64,000 nt of DNA, taken from positions 811,170-875,169 of the forward strand of contig NZ_KI911559.1 of assembly GCF_000515255.1 (NCBI RefSeq), read 5' to 3'. Positions within the stretch are counted from its first letter, which is position 1; the number at the start of each line of letters is the position of its first letter. The position numbers were made by a program, and so were the translations under genes. Positions 32,892-43,507 of this stretch are shown in pieces. This stretch comes from Rhodovibrio salinarum DSM 9154. Lineage in GTDB: Bacteria; Pseudomonadota; Alphaproteobacteria; Kiloniellales; Rhodovibrionaceae. The notes under the pieces were generated by a model. That model did not search any database. It saw only the letters and a program-made list of their open reading frames with translations, and was not told where the DNA came from.

Positions 32892-34318
32892 TAACCTCGT
32901 ACCTTATCGCCGGTTTGCGCGAGCCAGGGCAGTGGATTGATGGGCTGCCCGGTGCGCCTGAGTTCCACGTAGAGTTTCGGGGTTCGGTTCGTCGATGAGT
33001 TGCTCCGGCCGCCAGTCCCGGTTGCATCCGCCATCACGCCAACGGGTTCCCCCGCGAGCACCCATTGCCCGACCACCGCATCGATCCGTTCGAGCCCGGC
33101 TAGGAGACTATGATATCGCCCGCCGTGTTCTATGATCAAGATACGCCCGTAGCCACGGAACGGGCCGGCATAGACCACCTTCCCGTCATACGGCGCGACC
33201 ACCTGCGCGCCTGGGCGGGTGACGATCTCGATGCCCTTGGCGCTGACCCGGCCGCCGGCGCGCTGCATACGCTCGCCGTAGCGGGTAACGATCCGGCCCG
33301 CCGCCGGCACCGTCAGGCTGCGCCGGCTGTCGGGGAAGTCGCGGATGTCGCTTGGCCTGCCCAACCGCAAGTCGCTGCTTGGGGACGCGTCGCGCTCGAC
33401 TGCCTGCTCGCCGGTGGTGCGCGCAGCCGTTTGCGTTTGTTGAGGTGCGCTGTCGTCGCGTGTTGGCGGTTGCGGCGGGGCGGTCCGGTCGGTGCGTTCT
33501 GCTGGGGTCGGCGGCTTGGTGTTGGGTGTGGGCGCGGCTTGTGCGCGGCGCCGTCGCATCGCCGCTTCGCGGGCGTCGCGCTGGGCGCGCAGTTCCGCCA
33601 TCAGGTCGCGCATGCTCTGCGCTCGCTGGGCGAGTGCGTCGGCTTCCTCGGTGGCGCTCTTGGAACGTGCCACGGCCTGCGCACGCAGGTCGCGTTTGCG
33701 CGTGGCCAGCTGTTCCAGCTCCGTGCGTTCCTGCTGCAGCTTGCCGGTGGTCTCGCGCAGGTCGGCGCGCTGCTCGGTGATCTCCGTGCTCAGCTGGCGC
33801 AGTTCCGCGATCTCCTGCTTGAGCGCCTGGGCGCGCTGCTCGATCTCTGGAACAGCGACCTGAAGCAGGTTCGCCGATCGCACGATCTCAAGTGGCGAGC
33901 CACGCGCGACGGCGAGCGCTTCCGGGGGCAGCACCGCGATCCGCTGCAGGGCGGCCAGCGTTTCGGCCAGTTGGCCCTTGCGTTGGTCCAGCTGGCCGTG
34001 CTTGCGCCGACGCTTGGCCTCCAGGGTGGACAGCCTGTCCTCGATATCCGTCAGCGCACGCTCCAGTTCCTGGATCCGGCGGGCGGTGGTTACCGAGCGC
34101 GCTTTCAGGCTGCGCACCTGTTCGGAGAGCTTGGCTGCCTTGTCTTCGAACTCTTCGGCTTGCTCACGCCGCTCCTGCGCCCGGTCCTCGATCGTTTGCA
34201 GCGAAGTGCCGCCCTGCGAGTCCTGCGCGACGGCAGGACCCATATTCCAGGCCGCCAGCAGCGCGCCGCCAAGCGCCGCCGTTAGTTTGAGGGGGCGACG
34301 GGTCTCACGCCGTGGCAC
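32891..34318 (-). CDS. envC: EnvC-like murein hydrolase activator, catalytically degenerate LytM domain
   Basis: EnvC proteins recruit and activate periplasmic amidases at the division site. The 475-residue product begins at a GTG at 34318, overlapping the gpmI stop by 14 bp. It has a signal peptide ending near AVAQ and two long coiled coils (about 45-270). An Ala/Pro/Thr linker leads to a C-terminal M23/LytM domain. The zinc ligands are gone: KGIEIVT stands where HxxxD is expected and LYVELRR where LHFEI would supply HxH. That makes it an activator, not an enzyme. The frame extends upstream to 34558, but that part is antisense-like noise inside gpmI. Confidence 0.9.
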   Translation of the reverse strand: MPRRETRRPLKLTAALGGALLAAWNMGPAVAQDSQGGTSLQTIEDRAQERREQAEEFEDKAAKLSEQVRSLKARSVTTARRIQELERALTDIEDRLSTLEAKRRRKHGQLDQRKGQLAETLAALQRIAVLPPEALAVARGSPLEIVRSANLLQVAVPEIEQRAQALKQEIAELRQLSTEITEQRADLRETTGKLQQERTELEQLATRKRDLRAQAVARSKSATEEADALAQRAQSMRDLMAELRAQRDAREAAMRRRRAQAAPTPNTKPPTPAERTDRTAPPQPPTRDDSAPQQTQTAARTTGEQAVERDASPSSDLRLGRPSDIRDFPDSRRSLTVPAAGRIVTRYGERMQRAGGRVSAKGIEIVTRPGAQVVAPYDGKVVYAGPFRGYGRILIIEHGGRYHSLLAGLERIDAVVGQWVLAGEPVGVMADATGTGGRSNSSTNRTPKLYVELRRTGQPINPLPWLAQTGDKVRG

Positions 34319-35909
34319 GATCGGCGGCCGTCCGTCGGTAGGCGGGGGCGCCGTCGAGCAGCGAAAAGCCGTCCATATCCTCCGGCTGGGGCAGGTCGAG
34401 CAGCGCCAACAGCGTGGGGGCCACATCGGCCAGGATGCCGTCGTGCAGGCCGTTGACGCCGTCCGGCGCGCCGGCGAGCAGCACCGGCACCGGGAAGGTG
34501 GTGTGCGCGGTGTGCGGGCCGCCGGTTTCGGGATCGACCATCTGGTCGGCGTTGCCATGGTCGGCGGTCACCAGCATGCAGCCGCCGGCCTTGACGACCG
34601 CTTCGCTCAGCCGGCCGAGGCAGCTGTCGACCGTCTCCACCGCGCGGATGGCGGCCTGCATATCACCCGTGTGGCCGACCATGTCGCCGTTGGCATAGTT
34701 CACGACGATCACGTCGTAGGTGCCGTCGCCGACCGCCTCGACCAGGGCATCGGTCAGCTCCGGTGCCGACATTTCCGGTTGCAGGTCGTAGGTCGCGACC
34801 TTCGGCGAGGGCACCATCTTGCGCGCCTCGCCCGGGAACTGCTCTTCGCGCCCGCCGTTGAAGAAGAAGGTGACATGCGGGTACTTCTCCGTCTCCGCCG
34901 CGCGGAGCTGGGTCAGACCGGCGTGGGAAATGACCTCGCCGAACATGTTATCCAGTTCGAGCGGCGGGAAGATCGGGTCCATCAGCTCGTTCAGCCGGTC
35001 GGAATATTCGACCATGCCGACCTTGGCGGCGAACTGCGGCACCCGCTTGCGCGCGAAGCCATCGAACTCCGGATCGACCAGCGCGCCCAGCAATTCGCGC
35101 ACGCGGTCGGCGCGGAAGTTGGCGCAGACCAGCACGTCGCCGTCGGCGATGCCGGCGTAGTCGCCGATCACGGTTGCCGGCACGAATTCGTCTGTGACGC
35201 CGTCGGCGTGGGCCTGCTCGACCGCCGTCACGGCGTCCGGGGCGGTGCGCTGGCCGTCGGCGTCGACGATCGCGTTATAGGCCTGTTCCACGCGGTCCCA
35301 GCGCTTATCGCGGTCCATCGCGTAGTAGCGGCCGGTGACGGTCGCGATCTCGGCTTCAGGCGCCTCTTCCTGCAGGGTGCGGATGTAGTCCGCGGCCTTG
35401 TCCGGCGGGGTGTCGCGGCCGTCGGTGAAGACATGGATCTTCACATCCAGCCCCGCGGCGATCATCGCGGTGGCAAGATGCGCGATGTGGCTCTGGTGGC
35501 TGTGCACGCCGCCCGGCGAGACCAGCCCCATCAGATGGCAGGTCGCGTCGTCCTCGACCATCCGCGCCATCGCCTCCTTCATGGCGGGCGATTCCGCGAT
35601 CGTGCCGTCCTCGCAGGCCTCGTCGACGCGCACCAGATCCTGCGGCACGATCCGGCCGGCGCCGAGGTTCATGTGGCCCACTTCGGAGTTGCCCATCTGG
35701 CCTTCCGGCAAGCCGACGTCGCCGCCGAAGGTCGAGAGGGTGGCGTGCGGGCTCGCCTGCCACAGCCGGTCCATCACCGGCGTTTCCGCCTGTGCGACGG
35801 CGCTGTTCGTGGGATCGGGGTTGAGCGCCCAGCCGTCCAGGACACACAGGACGACCGGACGGGGCCGGTTCGGGTTGGGTTCGGCCGGGGTTGCGTGCGC
35901 TTCGGTCAT
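34305..35909 (-). CDS. gpmI: 2,3-bisphosphoglycerate-independent phosphoglycerate mutase
   Basis: The enzyme interconverts 3- and 2-phosphoglycerate in glycolysis using two metal ions. The 534-residue product has the metal site Asp in LCVLDGWALN, the phospho-acceptor S75 in QMGNSEVGHMNLGAGR, and HSHQSHIAHL. Late metal ligands lie in LVTADHGNADQM and PHTAHTTFPVPV. The length is normal. It leads the gpmI-envC-ctpA chain, an order often seen in alphaproteobacteria, with overlaps between successive genes. Confidence 0.96.
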   Translation of the reverse strand: MTEAHATPAEPNPNRPRPVVLCVLDGWALNPDPTNSAVAQAETPVMDRLWQASPHATLSTFGGDVGLPEGQMGNSEVGHMNLGAGRIVPQDLVRVDEACEDGTIAESPAMKEAMARMVEDDATCHLMGLVSPGGVHSHQSHIAHLATAMIAAGLDVKIHVFTDGRDTPPDKAADYIRTLQEEAPEAEIATVTGRYYAMDRDKRWDRVEQAYNAIVDADGQRTAPDAVTAVEQAHADGVTDEFVPATVIGDYAGIADGDVLVCANFRADRVRELLGALVDPEFDGFARKRVPQFAAKVGMVEYSDRLNELMDPIFPPLELDNMFGEVISHAGLTQLRAAETEKYPHVTFFFNGGREEQFPGEARKMVPSPKVATYDLQPEMSAPELTDALVEAVGDGTYDVIVVNYANGDMVGHTGDMQAAIRAVETVDSCLGRLSEAVVKAGGCMLVTADHGNADQMVDPETGGPHTAHTTFPVPVLLAGAPDGVNGLHDGILADVAPTLLALLDLPQPEDMDGFSLLDGAPAYRRTAADRATA

Positions 35910-36024
35910 GACGCCTCCTGTTATAGCCGACCCGAACGGCTCACGACAGGGGCGCTGGCGCGGCGTTTCGGCGCCGTGGCGCGCCGACGCCGGGAGACAT
36001 CGCGCCGTAGCGGCTCGGGGCGGG

Positions 36025-36480
36025 TCATTTGTGGTAGGGGTGGCCCTGGCGGATTGTCTGGGCGCGATACAGCTGCTCGGCCAGCAGGACGCGGACCAGC
36101 ATGTGCGGCCAGGTCATCGCGCCGAGCGACAGCTTGAGGTCGGCGCGCTGAAGCAGTGCGGCGTCGAGCCCGTCCGAGCCGCCGATCACGAACGCGACCT
36201 CGCCGATCCCGTCGTCTTCCCAGGCGCCCAGGGTGGTGGCGAAGCGCTCGCTGGAAAGCGTCTTGCCGCTTGCGTCGAGCGCGATCAGCACGGCCTGGTC
36301 GGGCAGGGCAGCCTGCAGCAGCTCGGCCTCGTGCGCCATCAGCGGTGCGCCCTCCAGCGGCTTGCGCGCGGTCACCTCTTTCAGCGTCAGCGGCCAGGAC
36401 AGGCGTTTGCGATAGTCCTCGAACAGGTCGGGCAGCGGCCCGCGCTTCCAGCGACCCACAGCAGCCAGGGTCAGACGCAT
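36025..36480 (-). CDS. rlmH: 23S rRNA pseudouridine-1915 N3-methyltransferase RlmH
   Basis: RlmH methylates pseudouridine 1915 in helix 69 of 23S rRNA using SAM. The 151-residue SPOUT protein starts MRLTLAAVGRWKRGPLPDLF, with the knot region VAFVIGGSDGLDAALLQRADLKLSLG and the C-terminal LLAEQLYRAQTIRQGHPYHK that closes the active site. All are standard. It follows rsfS in the same direction, as in most proteobacteria, with 182 bp between. Confidence 0.95.
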   Translation of the reverse strand: MRLTLAAVGRWKRGPLPDLFEDYRKRLSWPLTLKEVTARKPLEGAPLMAHEAELLQAALPDQAVLIALDASGKTLSSERFATTLGAWEDDGIGEVAFVIGGSDGLDAALLQRADLKLSLGAMTWPHMLVRVLLAEQLYRAQTIRQGHPYHK

Positions 36481-36662
36481 GATGTCATCTTATGCGAAAA
36501 AGCCTAAGCCATTGAGGCATTGGCAGAGCTTTGCAGCGCGTGCCCTCTCCGCCACAGATGAAGAGCGGCCCGCTGCTATGTACGGCGCCCGCGCAGACTC
36601 ACCCGAACACGCGGCACGACAGCACGCGGACTGCCGCGCCGGTCGGATGTTACTTGGCTACG

Positions 36663-37019
36663 TTAGGTCAACACGTTCTCGCTGGATGGGTCGTCCATGT
36701 TCTCGTCGATGGTCGGACCGCCCCACATCTTCTCCAGATTGTAGAACGCCCGGACCTCGGGTCGGAACAGATGGACGATCACGTCACCGGCGTCGACCAG
36801 CACCCAGTCGCCACGGGTCATGCCCTCGACCGGGACCTCGCCACGGCCGGTCTGCTTGATGCGCTCGCGCAGCTTGTCCGCCATCGAGGTGACCTGGCGG
36901 CTGGAGCGCCCGCTGGCGACCACCATGTAGTCCGCCATGGCGCTCTTGCTGGCGAGTTCGATGACGACGACATTGTCTGCCTGATCGTCGTCCAGCGATG
37001 TTTTGACCAGCTCGAGCAT
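36663..37019 (-). CDS. rsfS: Ribosome silencing factor RsfS
   Basis: RsfS binds ribosomal protein L14 and blocks subunit joining when nutrients are low. The 118-residue product carries the family core: DNVVVIELASKSAMADYMVVASG, then RQVTSMADKLRERIKQTG and GDWVLVDAGDVIVHLFRPEVRAFYNLEKMW. The start at 37019 gives the normal length. The nadD-rsfS-rlmH order is the usual one. Confidence 0.95.
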   Translation of the reverse strand: MLELVKTSLDDDQADNVVVIELASKSAMADYMVVASGRSSRQVTSMADKLRERIKQTGRGEVPVEGMTRGDWVLVDAGDVIVHLFRPEVRAFYNLEKMWGGPTIDENMDDPSSENVLT

Positions 37020-37362
37020 GTCTCGGCTGGCCTCCTCGAGATGGGGCGCGTGCGTCGACGTGCCCGCTGTGCGCGCGGTTGGTATGGTTACCTCTCCACC
37101 GAACGGGATTGCTGAGCCGGGCGTCCGCCACGCACCGCCAGCCCGCCGTGCGCCAAAAACGACGCAACCGCCGGGGCCTTGGCCCGATCCGCCCTGATCC
37201 GCGACATCCCCGTTTCCGGGGGGCGGCGGGTGGGACCGGTGCGGCGGCGCGCGGCGGTCGGCAAGGGTACTGTCGTGTCCTTCAGGTTCGCCTGCAGGTC
37301 TGCCTGCGTTGGCGGTCTACGCTGCTTCGTTACCGGTTCCGGTGATGCACCGAAACCGGCCG
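37020..37362. other. Gap between nadD and rsfS
   Basis: These 343 bp hold no frame I would call a gene, no RNA that I recognise and no clear terminator. An in-cluster gap this long is unusual, and a promoter for rsfS-rlmH could lie here. Confidence 0.4.
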
Positions 37363-38094
37363 TTAGCGGCGTTGCGCCCGGATTTCCGTCGCCGACCGCG
37401 GGTCCCTGGTCGCATGCAGGAAAACCCAGGCCGGCGGCTTGCTCTCCGCCAGTCGGCCCGACTTGCTTTCTGGCAGCCGGGCCTGACGGAAGTGCTGTGC
37501 CGCTTTTGCAGCATTCGCCCTTAAAGAATAATTGGGGCGGTCGAAAACGGCAACGGGCACGCTGCGAAATATTTGTGGCCAGTTCGCCCAACGATCGATC
37601 TGCACCAGATTGTCCGCGCCCATCAGCCAGACGAAACGCACTTCCGGGAACCGGCAGGTCAGGGCGCGCAGCGTATCCAGTGTGCGGAGCGTGCCCAGCT
37701 CCGCCTCGATCGCGGTGGCGCGCACGCGGGCGCGGCCGTTGGTCACCGCCCGGGCGCTTGCCAGGCGTTCGGCCAGCGGGGCCATGCCGGTCTTGGGTTT
37801 TAAGGGGTTCTGCGGCGAAACCAGCCACCAAACCGCATCCAGCCGCAGGCGTTGCAACGCCGTCTCTGAAATCCGCAGGTGACCGCCGTGGGCCGGATTG
37901 AAAGAGCCGCCCAACAGGCCGATCCGCTGCCCGCGCGCCGGCAGCGTCCCGCCCAGCGCCCGCGCGAGCCGTCGTGGCGTCGCCGGCCGACTGGTCAATG
38001 TCGAGGGGCCAGCGGCTGCCCAGGCGTTGCGGATGCGCCGCGGCGTCGTGTCGGAGGGGCGCCCTGCCGAGTGGGGCATCGCGCGTGCGCTCAC
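37363..38094 (-). CDS. nadD: Nicotinate-nucleotide adenylyltransferase
   Basis: NadD joins nicotinate mononucleotide with ATP to give deamido-NAD in NAD synthesis. The Rossmann nucleotidyltransferase core starts at QRIGLLGGSFNPAHGGHLRI. It contains WWLVSPQNPLKP, VRFVWLMGADNLVQIDRW and the typical ending of FLHATRDPRSATEIRAQRR. The 243-residue frame has about 57 residues before the core, longer than usual. The true start may therefore be further in, although no good internal ATG exists after the one at 38079. Confidence 0.92.
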   Translation of the reverse strand: MSARAMPHSAGRPSDTTPRRIRNAWAAAGPSTLTSRPATPRRLARALGGTLPARGQRIGLLGGSFNPAHGGHLRISETALQRLRLDAVWWLVSPQNPLKPKTGMAPLAERLASARAVTNGRARVRATAIEAELGTLRTLDTLRALTCRFPEVRFVWLMGADNLVQIDRWANWPQIFRSVPVAVFDRPNYSLRANAAKAAQHFRQARLPESKSGRLAESKPPAWVFLHATRDPRSATEIRAQRR

Positions 38095-38228
38095 CTAAAG
38101 GTCCTGTTCGGGGCAACGGGGTGTAAGGTCGGGAACCGCCCCGCGACCAAGAACGGGGCAGGGGACAGTTGCCCCGGCACTGGCCGGCTGTCAAATGTGA
38201 GCGGTCATTTGGCAGGCTTCAGGGCCCA

Positions 38229-39320
38229 TTACGTTTCCAGCCGGTCCAGTTTGGCCGTGGTAAACGCTGGCACCTCGGCCTGCGCGTCCGCCGGCAGGTC
38301 GGCTTCCGTACACACGCGGTTGCGGCCCTTGTCCTTGGCCAGATAGAGCGCGCGGTCGGCACGCTGCAGCAGGTCGTCCAGCCGTTCGCCCAGTTGGTAG
38401 ACGGCGATGCCGAGCGATAGCGTCACCTTGCCGTAGCGCAGGTCGGTTTTGCGGCTGGTCAGGCTGTGTTCGGCCAAGCTCTTGCGGATCTGTTCGGCGA
38501 GCACGCCGGCGCCGGCCAGCGTGGTCGACGGCAGAATCAAAGCGAACTCCTCGCCGCCATAGCGCGCCGGGGTGTCGCGCCCCTTCACCTGGTTGCGCAG
38601 GTGGCGGGCGACCAGTTTCAGCACCTCGTCGCCGACCCGGTGGCCGAAGCGGTCGTTGAACGCTTTGAAGTGATCGATGTCGACCATCACGAGCGCGACC
38701 GCCCCGCCATCCTCCAGCGCCGCCGCGCAGGCTTCGCGCAGGCGCTGATCGAACTGTTTGCGGTTGGCGATTCCGGTCAGGGGGTCGGTGAGCGCGTCCC
38801 GGCGCACGCTTTCCAGGTTCTGGCGTAGCTGTTCGATCTCCCGCTTGGAGCGGGCCAGCCGGTGTTCCAGTTCCTGGTTCTTGACCAGGATGGCGCGGGT
38901 TTCCTGGCGCAGCTGGCGCAGCACCGCCTGCACCGTCTCCGCCGTCGAGCCGCCTTCGAGCGCGCCCGACATCTGCGCCAGCTTGTGGCCGTAGGCGGTT
39001 TGATCGGCGTCGAAGTCGCCCAGCAGGCGCAGCACACGCGTCATCGCGCTTTCCAGCCCCTCGCCGGTGCTCTGCACCGTCTGGTCCAGGCGCGAGCGGG
39101 AGAAGAAGCGTTCGTAGATCTCGGCGTTGCGTTCGGGGGTGAAGGTGCCGTGGTTGGAGATCACCACGTTCAACGCCTTGACCAGTTCGGGATCGGAGCC
39201 CGCGACGTAGGCGTACCAGATGGTATAGTTCTCCGGCGTCGCTGGCACGTCGTAACGCGCCATCGCCGTCATCGCCTGTTCGGCGATCGCCCTTGCACCA
39301 TCTACTTGTTCTGACCGCAT
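38229..39320 (-). CDS. Diguanylate cyclase (GGDEF domain)
   Basis: The 363-residue protein should make cyclic di-GMP from two GTP. Its N-terminal 90 residues are helical (RYDVPATPENYTIWYAYVAG), a sensor-like region shared by many alphaproteobacterial cyclases. A coiled coil (about 125-170) leads to the GGDEF domain, with DPLTGIANRKQFD and an active GGEEF at 255-259. The position of the inhibitory I-site Arg is Lys here (KGRD in place of RxxD), so product inhibition may be weak. I chose the ATG at 39320 with GGGGAC upstream over a TTG at 39356. There is no receiver domain. Confidence 0.9.
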   Translation of the reverse strand: MRSEQVDGARAIAEQAMTAMARYDVPATPENYTIWYAYVAGSDPELVKALNVVISNHGTFTPERNAEIYERFFSRSRLDQTVQSTGEGLESAMTRVLRLLGDFDADQTAYGHKLAQMSGALEGGSTAETVQAVLRQLRQETRAILVKNQELEHRLARSKREIEQLRQNLESVRRDALTDPLTGIANRKQFDQRLREACAAALEDGGAVALVMVDIDHFKAFNDRFGHRVGDEVLKLVARHLRNQVKGRDTPARYGGEEFALILPSTTLAGAGVLAEQIRKSLAEHSLTSRKTDLRYGKVTLSLGIAVYQLGERLDDLLQRADRALYLAKDKGRNRVCTEADLPADAQAEVPAFTTAKLDRLET

Positions 39321-39416
39321 TAAAGTCCCCGCGCCTGCGGCACGCTCGACTCGCAAGACCAGCTAGCCATGCGCGGGTTAGGAAATGGTTGAGGGGCCCG
39401 GCACGCGGTCGCCTAA

Positions 39417-39456
39417 AAATGCCAGCAGTCGGGGGCTACGCGCACGCAGCCCCCGA
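39417..39456 (-). terminator. Probable terminator after proA
   Basis: On the minus strand a perfect 9-bp stem (39456-39448 with 39437-39429) closes a 10-nt loop 20 bp past the proA stop. An ATTTTT tract follows about 10 nt later. The distance of the T-run from the stem makes this less certain than the others. Confidence 0.6.
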
Positions 39457-39476
39457 TCGATCCTGAGCGTAGCGGC

Positions 39477-40754
39477 TTAGGGCCGGGTCTGCCCGGTGCC
39501 GCGGACGATGTACTTGTAACTGGTCAGTTGCTGGGCGCCGACCGGACCGCGGGCGTGCAGACGGCCGGTGGCGATGCCGATCTCCGCGCCCATGCCGAAC
39601 TCGCCGCCGTCGGCGAACTGGGTGGAGGCGTTGACCATGCAGATCGCCGCGTCGACCTCGCGGCCGAAGCGCTCGGCCGCGGTCTCGTCGGATGTCAGGA
39701 TCGCCTCGGTGTGGCCGGTGCCGTGGCGATTGATGTGCTGAATCGCGGCGTCCAGCCCGTCGACCGCGCCGATGGTCAGGATCGGGGCCAGGTATTCGGT
39801 GTCCCAATCCGCAGCCGTGGCCGGCGCGATTCGACTGTCGGTGGCGCACACGGCGGCGTCGCCGCGCAGTTCGCAGCCGGCGGCCGTCAGATCGTCGACG
39901 ATCGGCTTGAGGTGCGTCTCCAGCGCGGCGCGGTCGAGCAGCAGCGTCTCGGTCGCCCCACAGATGCCGGGCCGGCGCAGCTTGGCGTTGTGGACGACCG
40001 CGACGGCCTGCTCGACGTCGGCGCTGGCGTGGACGTAGGTGTGGTTGATCCCTTCCAGGTGCGCCAGTACCGGCACGCGGGAATTCTCCAGCACGCGCTG
40101 GATCAGGCCCTTGCCGCCGCGCGGCACGATCAGGTCGATGTGCTCGGGCATCGCGAGCATGTAGCCGACGTTCTCCCGGTCGGCCGACGGCGGACGCTGC
40201 ACGGCATCGGCCGGCAGGCCAGCACTTTCCAGACCTGCGCGCAGGCACTCCAGGATCACCCCGGAGGAGTGCCAGCTCTCCGAGCCGCCGCGCAGGATCG
40301 CGGCGTTGCCGGCTTTCAGGCACAGGCTGCCGGCGTCCGCCGTCACGTTCGGCCGGCTTTCGTAGATGATGCCGATCACGCCGATCGGGACGGAGACGCG
40401 CGCGATCTTGAGGCCGTTGGGCCGGTCCCATTCGGCCAGCGTCGCGTTCACCGGGTCCGGCAGCTGAGCGATCGTCTCCAACCCGGCGGCCATGCCCTCG
40501 ATCCGCGCGTCGGTCAGCTTGAGCCGGTCGAGCAGCGCCTCCGACAGCCCTTCGGCCGCGTCGACGTCGGCCTGGTTGGCCTGCTTCAGGTCCTCCGCGC
40601 GTTGGCGCAGCGTGGCCGCGGCGGCGGTCAGGGCCGCGGTCTTCGACGCGCCGTCGGCGTTCGCCAGCGCCAGCGCGGCCGTGCGCGCCCGCGCGCCGAC
40701 GTCTTGCATTTGCGTCTTGAGGTCGGAAGTGTCGTGCAGTGCCTGAACGCTCAT
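39477..40754 (-). CDS. proA: Gamma-glutamyl phosphate reductase (glutamate-5-semialdehyde dehydrogenase)
   Basis: ProA is the second enzyme of proline synthesis and reduces glutamyl-5-phosphate with NADPH. The 425-residue aldehyde-dehydrogenase-fold protein has PIGVIGIIYESRPNVTADAGSLCLKAGN and VPRGGKGLIQ. The catalytic Cys lies in RPGICGATETLLLD. FGMGAEIGIATGRLHARGPVG closes the protein. The length is normal. It lies just downstream of proB, 66 bp away. Confidence 0.96.
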   Translation of the reverse strand: MSVQALHDTSDLKTQMQDVGARARTAALALANADGASKTAALTAAAATLRQRAEDLKQANQADVDAAEGLSEALLDRLKLTDARIEGMAAGLETIAQLPDPVNATLAEWDRPNGLKIARVSVPIGVIGIIYESRPNVTADAGSLCLKAGNAAILRGGSESWHSSGVILECLRAGLESAGLPADAVQRPPSADRENVGYMLAMPEHIDLIVPRGGKGLIQRVLENSRVPVLAHLEGINHTYVHASADVEQAVAVVHNAKLRRPGICGATETLLLDRAALETHLKPIVDDLTAAGCELRGDAAVCATDSRIAPATAADWDTEYLAPILTIGAVDGLDAAIQHINRHGTGHTEAILTSDETAAERFGREVDAAICMVNASTQFADGGEFGMGAEIGIATGRLHARGPVGAQQLTSYKYIVRGTGQTRP

Positions 40755-40820
40755 GGCTGGGGTCGTCCGGTTTACGGGGAATGGGGCTACGGCATGTTTA
40801 GTATGCCGGCAGGTCCGATT

Positions 40821-41983
40821 TCACGACAACACCAGGTCGTCGCGGTGGATCAGTTCCTCGCGGCCGCGATAGCCGAGGATCTGTTCGATGTCGGTCGACT
40901 TGTGGCCGATGATCTGTCGGGCGGCATCGTCGGAGTAGGCGGTCAGGCCGCGCGCCACCTCACGGCCTTGGGGGTCGCGCACGATCACCGCGTCGCCGCG
41001 CTCGAATCGGCCGTCGACCTGCGTCACCCCGGCGGGAAGTAGCGATTTACCGGCCTGCAGTGCCGTCAGCGCGCCGGCGTCCAGCGTCACCGACCCGGCC
41101 GGTTTCAGCGTGCCGGCGATCCAGCGTTTGCGCGCTTGGCGCGGTTCGACCTGGCTGGTGAACCAGGTGCAGCGGCCGCCGTCGGCGACCGATTGCAGGG
41201 CGTGCGCGGGCCGGCCTTGGGCGATCGCCATGTGGCAGCCGGCGGCGACCGCGATCCGCGCGGCGGCCAGCTTGGTCACCATGCCGCCGGAGGAATAGCC
41301 GGGCAGGGCGTCGCCCGCCATCGCCTCGATCTCCGGTGTGATCGCGTCGACCCGTTCGATGAAGCGGGCGCTGGGATCTCGCTTGGGATCGCCGGAATAC
41401 AGTCCGTCGATGTCGGAGAGGAGTACGAGGCCATCGGCGTCGATCATCGCGGCGACGCGCGCGGCGAGGCGGTCGTTGTCGCCGAAGCGGATTTCGCTGG
41501 TCGCGACCGTGTCGTTCTCGTTGATCACCGGCACCGCGCCCAGGCGCAGCAGCGTGGCCACGGTCGAGCGGGCGTTCAGGTGGCGCCGGCGTTCCTCCGT
41601 GTCGGCGAGCGTGACCAGCACCTGCGAGACGCTGAGCCCGTGGCGATGGAGCGCCTCCTGATAGGCATGGGCGAGCTGGATTTGCCCGGTCGCCGCGGCG
41701 GCCTGCTTCTCTTCCAGCCGGATCGTCTTGCGGGTCAGGCCGAGCTGGCGGCGGCCGACCGCGATCGCGCCGGAGGACACCAGAACCACCTCGGTCCCGC
41801 CGGCGGTCAGCGCCGCGACATCGTCGGCAAGTGCGTTCAGCCAGCTGCGCTTGACCCGGCCGGTCTCCTCCTCGACCAGCAAAGCGGAGCCGATCTTGAC
41901 CACCACCCGCTTCATCCGGGCGAGAGCGGGCAGGCCGGTGGCCTCGTTCGATTCGGGGCTTTGGGTGGTGCTGTCGGGGGCCA

Positions 41984-41984
<1 letters not shown>
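40821..41984 (-). CDS. proB: Glutamate 5-kinase
   Basis: ProB phosphorylates glutamate in the first step of proline synthesis. The 387-residue product has the amino-acid kinase domain ([74 protein letters not shown]). A C-terminal PUA domain ([24 protein letters not shown]) follows. The start codon shares its A with the obgE stop (TGATG). The same frame runs open into obgE to 42686, which is rejected as overlap. Proline is also a common osmolyte in halophiles, so demand could be high. Confidence 0.95.
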
Positions 41985-43087
<1,103 letters not shown>

Positions 43088-43150
43088 TCACCCGATTCCA
43101 GGTGGCGACTCCAAGCCACGTGCCCAAGAGCGCGATCCGCGGGGCACAAA

Positions 43151-43187
43151 CACGAAAACGGGGGGAATGGCTGGCCATTCCCCCCGT
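43151..43187 (-). terminator. Intrinsic terminator after rplU-rpmA
   Basis: Bases 43187-43175 and 43170-43158 form a perfect 13-bp stem around a 4-nt loop. On the minus strand the stem is followed by TTTTCGTGTTTG. It lies about 40 bp past the rpmA stop and separates the ribosomal protein pair from obgE. Confidence 0.9.
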
Positions 43188-43228
43188 CGGCATTCGAGCG
43201 CGGCTGGGACGCGCGGGTGGGTACGCGC

Positions 43229-43501
43229 TTACTCCGCCGCGTCGGCGACCGGCGGCACCACGGAGATCAGGGTGCGCCCGCCGGTGGTCTTGCGGAACTG
43301 CACGTGACCCTCGGTCTTGGCGAAGATCGTGTAGTCCTTGCCGATGCCGACGTTCTCACCCGGATGCCAGCGCGTGCCGCGCTGCCGGATCAGGATGTTG
43401 CCCGGGATGACGTGCTCGCCGCCAAACTTCTTGATGCCGAGCCTTTTGCCAATCGTATCGCGGCCGTTCTTGGTACTGCCGCCAGCCTTCTTGTGTGCCA
43501 T
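43229..43501 (-). CDS. rpmA: 50S ribosomal protein L27
   Basis: L27 sits near the peptidyl transferase centre, where its N-terminal tail contacts tRNA. The 90-residue product starts [16 protein letters not shown] and has the family run [28 protein letters not shown]. The ending [12 protein letters not shown] is a short species-specific tail. No N-terminal extension that would need cleavage is present. It follows rplU after 6 bp. Confidence 0.97.
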   Translation of the reverse strand: MAHKKAGGSTKNGRDTIGKRLGIKKFGGEHVIPGNILIRQRGTRWHPGENVGIGKDYTIFAKTEGHVQFRKTTGGRTLISVVPPVADAAE

Positions 43502-43507
43502 GACCCG

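Noticed and set aside
34319..34558. An N-terminal extension of envC inside gpmI
   Set aside because: The residues look random and would push the signal peptide into the interior of the protein.
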